From positions 440,275-504,274 of the forward strand of contig NZ_LMEA01000010.1 of the NCBI RefSeq assembly GCF_001425235.1: a stretch of 64,000 nucleotides of DNA, in the 5' to 3' direction. This document shows, one piece after another, positions 8,303-15,406 of the stretch. The notes beneath the pieces are model-generated. The model ran no database searches. It had not been told where the DNA came from and saw nothing but the letters and a program-made list of their open reading frames with translations. The stretch's first letter is position 1, and the number at the start of each line of letters is the position of its first letter. Made by a program: the position numbers and the translations under genes. The DNA comes from Devosia sp. Root413D1 (GTDB lineage Bacteria; Pseudomonadota; Alphaproteobacteria; Rhizobiales; Devosiaceae).

Positions 8303-8940
8303 TGCTCGGTCTCCTCGTTAAGTCGGATGCCGCGTGCGGCGAAATACTGGGCGATGCGGGCGTCGATCTCGGCGCTGAGCTTCCTGATATCGCGGACCAC
8401 GCCGCCATCGGCCCACTCGATGCGGGCATCGCCGATGGCGATGTCGGGGTCGCCGAGGACGACCAGCCGGCCGGTGAAGCCGGAGGTGGTCATCTTGGCT
8501 GTAGCGATGTCGCGGACGGCGTCGGCAAGCGCCGGGTCGCAGCGGATGACGAGGTGCGGCACGCCATCGAGCGTTGCCATGCACTCGGCCACCAGTTGCT
8601 CGATCTCGACCGTCGGCTCGCGGGCAATGAGGCCGCCAGCGAGTTTCCTCGCAATCGACAGCGACAGCTCGACGCCTTCGGCAATGGTCTGCTTGCGCGC
8701 ATCGTCCATGCTGGCTGCCATGGCGGCAACGCGCACCGCGAGGGATTCGGCGGCAGCGGCTTCGGCCTTGGCGGCCCTGGCGACGGCGGTGCGCTCGCCC
8801 TCGGCGAGGCCGGCCTCGCGGCCTTCGCGGCGGGCCTCCTCGAGCAAGCTCGCCATGGCGGTCTCGGTGACCAGCGAGTTGCGCTCCTGGCGGCGGCCAA
8901 GATCGAGATCGAAGGTGAATTTGGCGGGCGCGGCGCTCAT
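8299..8940 (-). CDS. fliH: FliH-like flagellar assembly protein (FlbE type)
   Basis: 213 aa, sandwiched between fliG and fliN as in the Caulobacter operon, where the equivalent gene was called flbE. The middle region (about 35-110) is long, Ala/Glu-rich and helical (LLEEARREGREAGLAEGERTA), as in the FliH stalk that regulates the FliI ATPase; the C-terminal half carries the FliH/HrpE-like segment (VLGDPDIAIGDARIEWADGG). It overlaps fliN by four bases and fliG by one. Sequence conservation of FliH is weak in general, so the name rests on position plus the C-terminal motif. Confidence 0.85.
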   Translation of the reverse strand: MSAAPAKFTFDLDLGRRQERNSLVTETAMASLLEEARREGREAGLAEGERTAVARAAKAEAAAAESLAVRVAAMAASMDDARKQTIAEGVELSLSIARKLAGGLIAREPTVEIEQLVAECMATLDGVPHLVIRCDPALADAVRDIATAKMTTSGFTGRLVVLGDPDIAIGDARIEWADGGVVRDIRKLSAEIDARIAQYFAARGIRLNEETEQ

Positions 8941-10016
8941 CAGCCGATCATCTCCTCATCAGCCTTGCCCTTGGTGATGATGATCTCGCCCTTGGCGGCG
9001 AGGTCCTTGGCGGTGGCGACCATGCGGCCCTGCGCCTCGTCGACATCCTTCAGGCGAACCGGGCCCATGGCCTCCATGTCGTCCTTCAGCATCTTGCCGG
9101 CGCGGGCCGACATATTGGCGAAGAACACCTCTTTGACCGTGTCGTTGGCGCCCTTCAACGCCAGGCCGAGTTCCTTCTTGTCCATCTTCTGCACCAGCGT
9201 CTGGATCGCCGAGGGCTCGAGCCGGGCCAGATCCTCGAAGGTGAACATCAGCGCCTTGATGCGGTCGGCGCCATCGCGGTCGCGTTCCTCCAGCGTGGTG
9301 ATGAAGCGCGCCTCGGTCTGGCGATCGAACGAATTGAAGATCTCGGCCATCTGCTCATGGCTGTCGCGGCGCTTGGTGTGGCTGAGGGTCGACATGAACT
9401 CGGTGCGCAGCGTCGTCTCGATCTTCTCGAGGATTTCCTTCTGCACCGGATCGAGCGCCAGCATGCGCTGCACCACTTCCATCGCCAGCTCCTCGGGCAG
9501 GGCGGCGAGCACCTTGCCGGAGTGATCGGTGGCGATCTTACTGAGCACCACGGCGATGGTCTGCGGGTACTCGTTCTTCAGATAGCTGGCGAGAATATCC
9601 TCCTGAACGTTGCTCAGTTTCTCCCACATGTTGCGGCCTGCCGGACCGCGGATTTCTTCCATGATCGAGTCGACGCGATCCTGCGGCAAGAAGCTCAGCA
9701 GCAGGCGCTCGGTGGTGTCGGAGTTGCCGGCGATAGTGCCGTTGGAGGAGACGCGGGTGACGAATTCGATGAGCAGCGAATCGAGCATATCCGGGGTGAT
9801 CGGCCCGAGCTTGACCATGGCGCGCGACAGCTGGCGGATTTCCATCTCGTCGAGCTCTTCGAGGATCGGCTTGCCGAAATCCGGGCCGAGCGCCAGGAGC
9901 AGCACGGCGGCCTTCTCATCACCGAGGAGAGCGCGCTGGCTGGCGTTGGCGCCGACGACCAGTTGCTTGCTCAGCACCTGGTCGGTGGTCTGGTCGAGTG
10001 CGGCTGCGGCGGCCAT
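8940..10016 (-). CDS. fliG: Flagellar motor switch protein FliG
   Basis: 358 aa with the usual three-domain plan: N-terminal domain that contacts FliF (about 30-120), middle domain with the EHPQ-like stretch (here [11 protein letters not shown]), and C-terminal torque helix region ([26 protein letters not shown]) bearing the charged residues that interact with the stator. Overlaps fliH by one base and follows fliF by 11 bases, so it is part of the same transcript. Somewhat longer at the N-terminus than enterobacterial FliG (331 aa), as usual in alphaproteobacteria. Confidence 0.96.
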   Translation of the reverse strand: MAAAAALDQTTDQVLSKQLVVGANASQRALLGDEKAAVLLLALGPDFGKPILEELDEMEIRQLSRAMVKLGPITPDMLDSLLIEFVTRVSSNGTIAGNSDTTERLLLSFLPQDRVDSIMEEIRGPAGRNMWEKLSNVQEDILASYLKNEYPQTIAVVLSKIATDHSGKVLAALPEELAMEVVQRMLALDPVQKEILEKIETTLRTEFMSTLSHTKRRDSHEQMAEIFNSFDRQTEARFITTLEERDRDGADRIKALMFTFEDLARLEPSAIQTLVQKMDKKELGLALKGANDTVKEVFFANMSARAGKMLKDDMEAMGPVRLKDVDEAQGRMVATAKDLAAKGEIIITKGKADEEMIG

Positions 10017-10027
10017 CTAGTTCATCC

Positions 10028-11770
10028 TCACGTGGCGCTCGCCAGCCAGTCGCGCACGATCAGTGCGGCCTGCTTGGGGTTTTCGTCGACCAGTTCGCCG
10101 ACGGTCTTCAAGGTATTGGCCTGGGTCTCGCCCATCGCCTTGGCGCTGTTCATCCAGGCGGGAACGCGGGCTTTGCGCGGCTGCTCGTCTTCCTCGACGT
10201 AGTTGCCGCCATTGAGGTTGGGGAGCGAGGAAACCATGGCGTTGGAGCCGAAATCGCCCGGGCCGTGATGGGCCGGGCCGCCGCCGAGCTCGGCGCTGGC
10301 GGGGAGGGCCAAAGTCTTCCCCTCGGGGGCCAGCACGCGCTTCAGCAGCGGGCGGAGCACGAAGAACACCAGCGCCAGGGCGATCAACAGGGTCACCGCC
10401 ATCTCGGCGCCGTTCATCAGGTCGTCGCGGGTGAAGTCGAGCAAGCCCGGCTCGCTGGTGCCGGCGGCGGCGAGTTCAGGGCGATCGGCAAACTGCAGGT
10501 TGGCGACCTGCACCTGATCGCCGCGGGCGTCGGAGAAGCCGATGGCGGATTTCACCAGCGAGGTGATCTGGTCGATCTCGGCCTGGGCGCGCGGGGTATA
10601 GACCGAGTTGCCGGTGGCGTCGGCGACATAGGTGCCATCGACCACCACGGCGATCGACAACCGCTTGATGCCGCCGGCTTCGGTGAGCGCCGTCTCGGTG
10701 ACCTTGGAGATCTCGAAATTGGTGGTCTCTTCGGTGGTCGAGCCCTGCTCCATGGTCGAGCTGCCGCTGCCGGAATTGGCCGACGCGCCGGGCAGTTCGT
10801 TGGAGACGCTGACCTGGCCGCTATCGCCGTTCTGGGCGGTGTTGGAGAGATCGCGGGTCTGGGTGGAGCGGATCACCTGGCCGTTCGGGTCGAACGTCTC
10901 AGAGGTCTTGCTCAGCCGGTTGAGGTCGAGCTCGGCCGAAACCTGCACCCGGGCGCGGCCGGAGCCGACGATATTGGCGAGCAGGTCTTCGACGCGGCTG
11001 CGCAGGCGATTCTCGACATTGAGGGTACGCTCCTCGGTCTCGCCAGCGATGACATCCTCGGGGCCGTTGCCGGCACCGGAGGCGAGCAGGCGCCCGGTAT
11101 CGTCGACCACCGAGACGCGCGCCGGGGTCAGGCCCTCGATGGCGGAGGCGGCGAGATGCTGGATGGCGCGGATTTCACCGGCCGAGAGTTCGCCGCGCAC
11201 CGCGAGGACGATCGAGGCGGTGGGGTCCTTCTGCTCGCGGCTGAACAGGGCGCGTTCGGGCAAGACGAGATGGACGCGGGCGCTCTTGATGCGGGCCAGC
11301 GACGAGATGGTGCGGGCGAGTTCGCCTTCGAGCGCCCGGACGTTGTTGATGTTCTGGACGAAGCTGGTGGCGCCCAGCGTCGACTGCTGGTCGAAGATCT
11401 CGTAGCCGACCTGGCCCTTGTTGGGCAGGCCGTTCTGCGCCAGCGACATGCGAATCTGGGTGATCTGGTCGCGCGGCACCAATATGGTGTCGCCTTCGCC
11501 CCGGATTTCGTAGTTGACGTTCTGGGTCTGGAGTTCGGAGACGATGGCCGCCGAATCCTCGAAGGAGAGCCCGGAATAGAGCGGCGCCAGAGGCGGCGTC
11601 GAGGCGCGCATGATGAGGAAGGCAAAGAACCCCAGCATCAGCACGGCGATAACGGCCATGGCGGCGACGCGCGCCAAACCGAGGCGGTTGAAGAACTGCA
11701 GCAACCCGTCCACGCGGACCGTACCCTTGTTATTCTTGGGTGCGCGCAAACGCACCGAGCCCATAGGCAA
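10028..11770 (-). CDS. fliF: Flagellar MS-ring protein FliF
   Basis: 580 aa. There is a short cytoplasmic N-terminus, a first membrane helix near residues 35-55 (VIAVLMLGFFAFLIM), the periplasmic ring-building motifs (YSGLSFEDSAAIVSELQ; VHLVLPERALF), and a second membrane helix near 460-485. The C-terminal tail (PRKARVPAWMNSAKAMGETQ) is the FliG-binding region. It is the first structure assembled in the basal body. First gene of the fliF-fliG-fliH-fliN-flbD run. The region in front carries a CGGCA-N5-TGCCG palindrome (11829-11843) and a TTAA-N7-TTTA element (11789-11803), consistent with FlbD repression and CtrA activation as known in Caulobacter. Confidence 0.96.
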   Translation of the reverse strand: MPMGSVRLRAPKNNKGTVRVDGLLQFFNRLGLARVAAMAVIAVLMLGFFAFLIMRASTPPLAPLYSGLSFEDSAAIVSELQTQNVNYEIRGEGDTILVPRDQITQIRMSLAQNGLPNKGQVGYEIFDQQSTLGATSFVQNINNVRALEGELARTISSLARIKSARVHLVLPERALFSREQKDPTASIVLAVRGELSAGEIRAIQHLAASAIEGLTPARVSVVDDTGRLLASGAGNGPEDVIAGETEERTLNVENRLRSRVEDLLANIVGSGRARVQVSAELDLNRLSKTSETFDPNGQVIRSTQTRDLSNTAQNGDSGQVSVSNELPGASANSGSGSSTMEQGSTTEETTNFEISKVTETALTEAGGIKRLSIAVVVDGTYVADATGNSVYTPRAQAEIDQITSLVKSAIGFSDARGDQVQVANLQFADRPELAAAGTSEPGLLDFTRDDLMNGAEMAVTLLIALALVFFVLRPLLKRVLAPEGKTLALPASAELGGGPAHHGPGDFGSNAMVSSLPNLNGGNYVEEDEQPRKARVPAWMNSAKAMGETQANTLKTVGELVDENPKQAALIVRDWLASAT

Positions 11771-11788
11771 AAATTACCCAGTGGATGG

Positions 11789-11803
11789 TAAACAAGTGAT
11801 TAA
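11789..11803 (-). promoter_or_regulatory. CtrA-box-like element upstream of fliF
   Basis: On the minus strand the element reads TTAA-TCACTTG-TTTA, one mismatch from the CtrA consensus TTAA-N7-TTAA. It lies 18 bases upstream of the fliF ATG. In Caulobacter fliF transcription needs CtrA. Confidence 0.4.
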
Positions 11804-11828
11804 CCGGCGGTTGCAGAATGCAAAAAGG

Positions 11829-11843
11829 CGGCAAGCTTTGCCG
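11829..11843. promoter_or_regulatory. FlbD-type palindrome upstream of fliF
   Basis: CGGCA-AGCTT-TGCCG, a perfect palindrome about 58 bases upstream of the fliF start. The same CGGCA-N5-TGCCG pattern occurs upstream of the fliK sigma-54 promoter. In Caulobacter, FlbD binds an ftr element at fliF as a repressor. Confidence 0.6.
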
Positions 11844-11866
11844 GGTGAGGTTAAGGAGACGTGAGT

Positions 11867-12493
11867 ATGGGAACGCTGAGCATCCTGGGTCGGGTGACCT
11901 CGATCAATGTGCGCAAGGTCATGTGGACCTGCGACCTGATCGGCATCGGCTACGAGGTCGAGATCTGGGGGATGCCGCATCGCGACCCCAGGGCGCCGGA
12001 ATTCCTCAAGCTCAACCCCAATGCGCAGGTGCCGGTGATCATCGATGACGGGTTCGTCTTGTGGGAGAGCAACGCCATCATGCGCTACCTGTCGGAATCG
12101 CGCCGCAGCGGATTGTGGCCGGTGGCGGTGAAGGAGCGCGGGCTGGTCGACCAGTGGCTGACCTGGCAGGTGGCCGAGCTCAACGCGCAATGGGGTTATG
12201 CGGTCTATGCGCTGATGCGCAAGAACCCGGCCTATACCGACGAGACCCGCATCGCCGATTCGATCCGCAACTGGACGGCGAGGATGCAGATCCTCGAGGC
12301 GCAGCTTGCGGCGGGCGGAGGCTTTGCCGCCAATGGTCGGCTATCCATCGCCGATATAGGGCTCGCCGTCTCGACCCACCGCTGGTTCTCGACCCCGTTC
12401 GACAAGCCTGAGCTGCCGGCCGTGACCGAGCATTACGAGCGGCTGAAGGCGACGGCGGAAGGGCAGAAGTATATGAGCGCCGACACGCCGTGA
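11867..12493 (+). CDS. Glutathione S-transferase family protein (copy 1)
   Basis: 208 aa from the ATG at 11867, eight bases after AAGGAG; a GTG six bases earlier is too close to that ribosome site. The N-terminal thioredoxin-like domain begins with a short motif (GRVTSINVRKVMW) in place of the catalytic Ser/Cys segment, and ends with the glutathione gamma-Glu-binding ESNAIMRYL motif. An all-helical C-terminal domain follows. Cytosolic; substrate unknown. The next gene is a close paralogue of identical length overlapping by four bases, so the two arose by tandem duplication. Divergent from fliF. Confidence 0.88.
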   Translation: MGTLSILGRVTSINVRKVMWTCDLIGIGYEVEIWGMPHRDPRAPEFLKLNPNAQVPVIIDDGFVLWESNAIMRYLSESRRSGLWPVAVKERGLVDQWLTWQVAELNAQWGYAVYALMRKNPAYTDETRIADSIRNWTARMQILEAQLAAGGGFAANGRLSIADIGLAVSTHRWFSTPFDKPELPAVTEHYERLKATAEGQKYMSADTP

Positions 12494-13116
12494 TGCGGCT
12501 CAAGGTCCTCGGTCGGGTGAGCTCGAGCAATGTCCGCAAGGTGCTGTGGACGGCCGACCTCTGCGGCATCGACTACGAGCACGAGATCTGGGGTATGCCG
12601 CATCGCGACCCCAGGGTGCCGGAGTTCCTTGCGCTCAATCCTAATGCCACGGTGCCGGTGATCATCGACGATGGGTTCGTCATGTGGGAGAGCAGCGCCA
12701 TCATGCGTTATCTCGCGCAGAAATCCGGCAGCGACCTGTGGCCCGAGGAGGTGCGGCAGCGGGCGCTGGTCGACCAGTGGCTCACCTGGCAGGCGACGGA
12801 GCTCCTGCCTTCGTGGCTCTACGCAGTGACGGCGTTCCTCGCCAAAAACCCGGCCTTTGACGATCCGGAGCGGATCGCGCAGTCGGTGGACAAGTGGTCG
12901 GCCAACATGCGGATGGCAGAGGCGCGGCTCGCCGAGGGTGGCGGCTATGTCGCCAACGGGCGGCTCAGCCTGGCAGATCTGGCGCTGGCCCTCTCCTCGC
13001 ACCGCTGGTTCTCGACCCCGTTCGACCGGCCGGAGCTGCCGGCGGTGACGGCGCACTACCAGCGGCTCAAGGCGACCGAGGCCGGGCAGAAGTATCTGGG
13101 CGAGGCGACGCCTTGA
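12490..13116 (+). CDS. Glutathione S-transferase family protein (copy 2)
   Basis: 208 aa, starting at an ATGA overlap with the preceding paralogue. Shared blocks include NVRKV near the N-terminus, EIWGMPHRDPR, VPVIIDDGFV, ESSAIMRYLAQ and the C-terminal HRWFSTPFD region; long stretches are also identical at the DNA level, which points to a recent duplication or ongoing gene conversion. Same two-domain GST layout. The paired cytosolic proteins could form a heterodimer. Substrate unknown. Confidence 0.88.
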   Translation: MMRLKVLGRVSSSNVRKVLWTADLCGIDYEHEIWGMPHRDPRVPEFLALNPNATVPVIIDDGFVMWESSAIMRYLAQKSGSDLWPEEVRQRALVDQWLTWQATELLPSWLYAVTAFLAKNPAFDDPERIAQSVDKWSANMRMAEARLAEGGGYVANGRLSLADLALALSSHRWFSTPFDRPELPAVTAHYQRLKATEAGQKYLGEATP

Positions 13117-13142
13117 CGAGGCACTCGTAGCGGCGGGGGATC

Positions 13143-13299
13143 GCCTTCTCCCCTTGTGGGAGAAGGTGGCCGAAGGCCGGATGAGGGGTATCTCTCCGCG
13201 CACCGTGTCGCTCGTCGCTTGCGCTCCGATCGCGCTGCACTTCGTTTCGCGAACCCCTCATCCGCCCTTCGGGCACCTTCTCCCACAAGGGGAGAAGGC
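13143..13299. repeat. Family-A palindromic repeat, copy A2
   Basis: Inverted pair of CCTTCTCCCCTTGTGGGAG units with inner GGCCGGATGAGGGG / CCCCTCATCCGCCC segments, very like copy A1. Lies between the convergent ends of the GST pair and sciP. Open frames across it are repeat translations. Confidence 0.85.
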
Positions 13300-13327
13300 A
13301 CCGACTGATAGTGTGAAGCCACAAACG

Positions 13328-13358
13328 ACAAAACCCGCCTCGGCTGCCCGGGCGGGTT
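13328..13358 (-). terminator. Terminator of sciP
   Basis: Stem AACCCGCC (13332-13339) with GGCGGGTT (13351-13358). On the minus strand the 3' arm runs into TTTTGTCG. It lies about 20 bases downstream of the sciP stop codon. Confidence 0.8.
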
Positions 13359-13379
13359 GGTCGTCAGCTCCGGAAGGGC

Positions 13380-13658
13380 TCAGCCTTCGCGGTAGTGCTG
13401 GATCCAGGTCGTGCGCAGACCAGCAAGGCCATGCTTGTCGATGGCGGCCTGCCAGTTCAGGAATTCGTCGACGGAAAGCGTGTAACGCTGACAGGCTTCC
13501 TCGAGGCTCAACAATCCACCGCGAACGGCGGCGACAACCTCAGCCTTGCGGCGGATAACCCAGCGACGGGTGTCCCTGGGAGGCAGATCCGCAATCGTCA
13601 ACGGACTTCCATCCGGGCCGATCACGTACTTTACACGCGGACGCATTTGTACGGTCAT
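13380..13658 (-). CDS. sciP: SciP-family (DUF1153) CtrA inhibitor
   Basis: 92 aa from ATG 13658 (a GTG at 13667 or an ATG at 13646 are alternatives). The protein matches DUF1153: PRVKYVIGPDG near the start, then a helix-turn-helix (RRKAEVVAAVRGGLLSLEEA) and the hallmark RYTLSVDEFLNWQ. In Caulobacter SciP binds DNA and CtrA and blocks CtrA-dependent transcription in swarmer cells. It sits between flagellar gene groups, as expected for a regulator whose main targets include flagellar promoters. TTAA half-sites upstream suggest CtrA control of its own gene. Followed by its own terminator. Confidence 0.9.
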   Translation of the reverse strand: MTVQMRPRVKYVIGPDGSPLTIADLPPRDTRRWVIRRKAEVVAAVRGGLLSLEEACQRYTLSVDEFLNWQAAIDKHGLAGLRTTWIQHYREG

Positions 13659-13708
13659 TGTACTCACTTACTCAACCTGACCACATCCCGAACCGTAGCC
13701 CATCGCAC

Positions 13709-13745
13709 TTAAAATTCGGCTAAGGCATTACTTAAAATGCGTTAA
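13709..13745 (-). promoter_or_regulatory. Cluster of TTAA half-sites upstream of sciP
   Basis: TTAA at 13709, 13732 and 13742, including TTAA-N7-CTAA (13709-13723) and TTAA-N6-TTAA (13732-13745). These are near-matches to the CtrA box TTAA-N7-TTAA in an otherwise GC-rich region. Caulobacter sciP is CtrA-activated. Spacing is imperfect, so confidence is limited. Confidence 0.35.
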
Positions 13746-13885
13746 AAGCCGGGGCTCTCAGGATGTCTCGGCATTAACAATTGCAGGAGCTAAGCGCGAC
13801 CGATTCCAGCGACAAGGCTTGGTCGCAAGTTGCATGGAATGCGTCTCTATTTGTCGGTATCGGCTGCCATGAAAGGGGGCTCGCC

Positions 13886-14437
13886 ATGGCCAAGGATTTC
13901 CCCGCGCTATCAGCGCATCACCGTGACTTCATCAGCCGGCAGCACTTGTTTTTCACCGCCTCGGCAGCGGTGGGAACACGCATCAACATCTCGCCGCGCT
14001 CGACCGACATGTTCCGGGTGATGGGCGACAATGCTGCCTGCTACCTCGACCGCACCGGCAGCGGCAACGAAACCGCCGCGCACCTCAAGGCCGACGGGCG
14101 GATGACCATCATGTTCTGCGCCGTCGAAGGGCCGCCGCTGATCCTCAGGCTTTATGGCCGCGGCCGCACAATCGGGCGCGGCGGCGACGAGTACGCCCGG
14201 CTGCTGCACGAGCAGTTCGCCGACACCGAGCCGCTCGGCGCCCGGCAGATCACCTGGCTGGATTTCGACCTGGTCAAGACCTCATGCGGCTACGGCGTGC
14301 CGCTGATGAGCTATGAAGGCGAGCGCGACACCATGGACCGCTGGGCCGAAGCCAAGGGGCAGGACGGGCTCGAGGCCTACTGGCAGGAAAAGAACATGCT
14401 CAGCATGGATGGGTTGCCGACCGGGTTTGGGGAGTAG
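13886..14437 (+). CDS. Pyridoxamine 5'-phosphate oxidase-family (split-barrel flavin) protein
   Basis: 183 aa from ATG 13886, preceded by AAAGGGGG. Upstream in-frame TTG starts lack support. The sequence has the split beta-barrel pattern of the PNPOx-like superfamily: RQHLFFTASAA, INISPRSTDMFRVMGDNAACYLDRTGSGNETAAHL (flavin/phosphate-binding region) and RMTIMFCAVEGPPLILRLYG. The family includes flavin-dependent reductases and F420-type enzymes; which one this is cannot be read from sequence. No true PNP-oxidase C-terminal dimerisation domain is present, so it is unlikely to be PdxH. Monocistronic. Confidence 0.8.
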   Translation: MAKDFPALSAHHRDFISRQHLFFTASAAVGTRINISPRSTDMFRVMGDNAACYLDRTGSGNETAAHLKADGRMTIMFCAVEGPPLILRLYGRGRTIGRGGDEYARLLHEQFADTEPLGARQITWLDFDLVKTSCGYGVPLMSYEGERDTMDRWAEAKGQDGLEAYWQEKNMLSMDGLPTGFGE

Positions 14438-14506
14438 GGGGAGCGACCCTCACCTGTCTCGGCCCCAGGCTCGCCGGTGGCCCACTGGCAGCACCTCCAA
14501 CCCGGT

Positions 14507-14583
14507 GTCATCCCAGCGAAAGCTGGGACCCATCTCGCCCCCGCGCCAGCCGATAGTTGGGTCCCAGCTTTCGCTGGGATGAC
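14507..14583. repeat. Family-C palindromic repeat, copy C2
   Basis: GTCATCCCAGCGAAAGCTGG and its mirror ending GATGAC at 14583, about 35 bases of spacer between. It lies between convergent genes, downstream of flgD, where it could act as a bidirectional transcript end. Confidence 0.85.
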
Positions 14584-14647
14584 AGCCGGTGGTTGGGGCA
14601 GCTCGGTGCCTAACTCCTGATCCATCTCGTCTTGCAGCCCGATGGCC

Positions 14648-15340
14648 TTACGCCGCGGTCTCCTCGTCCTTCGGTTCGTCCGCCGCCGTCTTGGCGCGGA
14701 CCGAGAGGATGGCGGAGAGGTTGACGCGGGCGCCGCCGACAATGAGCACCGGCTCGGAGCCGGAGAAGTCGATGCCGGTGACTTCGCCGGTCATTTCGGT
14801 GGCGACGCCGACCAGCTTGCCGGTGGCGGTGTCGCGGGCTTCGATGCTGACCGAGTAGGTACCCTCAGGCTTTTTCTGGCCATCGTTACCGATGCCGTCC
14901 CAGGTGAAGACGCTCTCGCCCTTATCGACCGTGCCGGCCTTGGTGTAGACGACGTTGCCCTTCGCATCCTTCACCGTGGCGACGATGTCGGCTTTGCTGT
15001 CGACGGCGAAGTGCCACTTGGCCTCGCCCTTCAGCAGTTCCGTCTTGACGCCCGAGGCAGTGACGATCTTGCCGACATAGCTCACCGCCTGGGAATTGTT
15101 GGCGGTCTGCGTCGAGGTCATCATCGCCTCGAGGAATTCGTTGGTCTTCAGCTGCTGCTCGACGCCGGTGAACTGCACCAGCTGCTGGGTGAACTGGTTG
15201 GTGTCGAGCGGATCGAGCGGGTTCTGGTTCTTCAGCTGCGTGGTCAACAGTTGCAGGAAGGTATCGAAGTTCTGCGCGATGGTCTGGCGGGTGCCGGTCA
15301 GGGCACTGTTATTGTTCGAGCTGACACCGGTTACGGCCAT
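14648..15340 (-). CDS. flgD: Flagellar hook-capping protein FlgD
   Basis: 230 aa from ATG 15340 (AGGGAG at good spacing); an upstream in-frame start adds 13 residues without support. The N-terminal FlgD motif (FLQLLTTQLKNQNPLDPLDTNQFTQQLVQFTGVEQQLKTNE, about 30-70) is unmistakable; it is followed by the Ig/Tudor-like hook-cap domains (FTWDGIGNDGQKKPEGTYSV). FlgD is exported through the type III gate and caps the growing hook. Sixty-six bases after fliK, so probably co-transcribed from the sigma-54 promoter in front of fliK. Confidence 0.95.
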   Translation of the reverse strand: MAVTGVSSNNNSALTGTRQTIAQNFDTFLQLLTTQLKNQNPLDPLDTNQFTQQLVQFTGVEQQLKTNEFLEAMMTSTQTANNSQAVSYVGKIVTASGVKTELLKGEAKWHFAVDSKADIVATVKDAKGNVVYTKAGTVDKGESVFTWDGIGNDGQKKPEGTYSVSIEARDTATGKLVGVATEMTGEVTGIDFSGSEPVLIVGGARVNLSAILSVRAKTAADEPKDEETAA

Positions 15341-15406
15341 CTGTGGCTCCCTAGAGGGGGCAGGCTCTCCTGACCCCAAGACAGAAAAGACTAGAGCGAC
15401 ACCGCC

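Noticed and set aside
9998-11791. 597-aa plus-strand open frame across fliF
   Set aside because: Antisense shadow of FliF, of low-complexity composition.
13143-13299. Repeat-derived short open frames that recur beside several genes (ending in similar Pro/Gly/Arg peptides)
   Set aside because: They are translations of palindromic repeats A-D in different frames, not a protein family.
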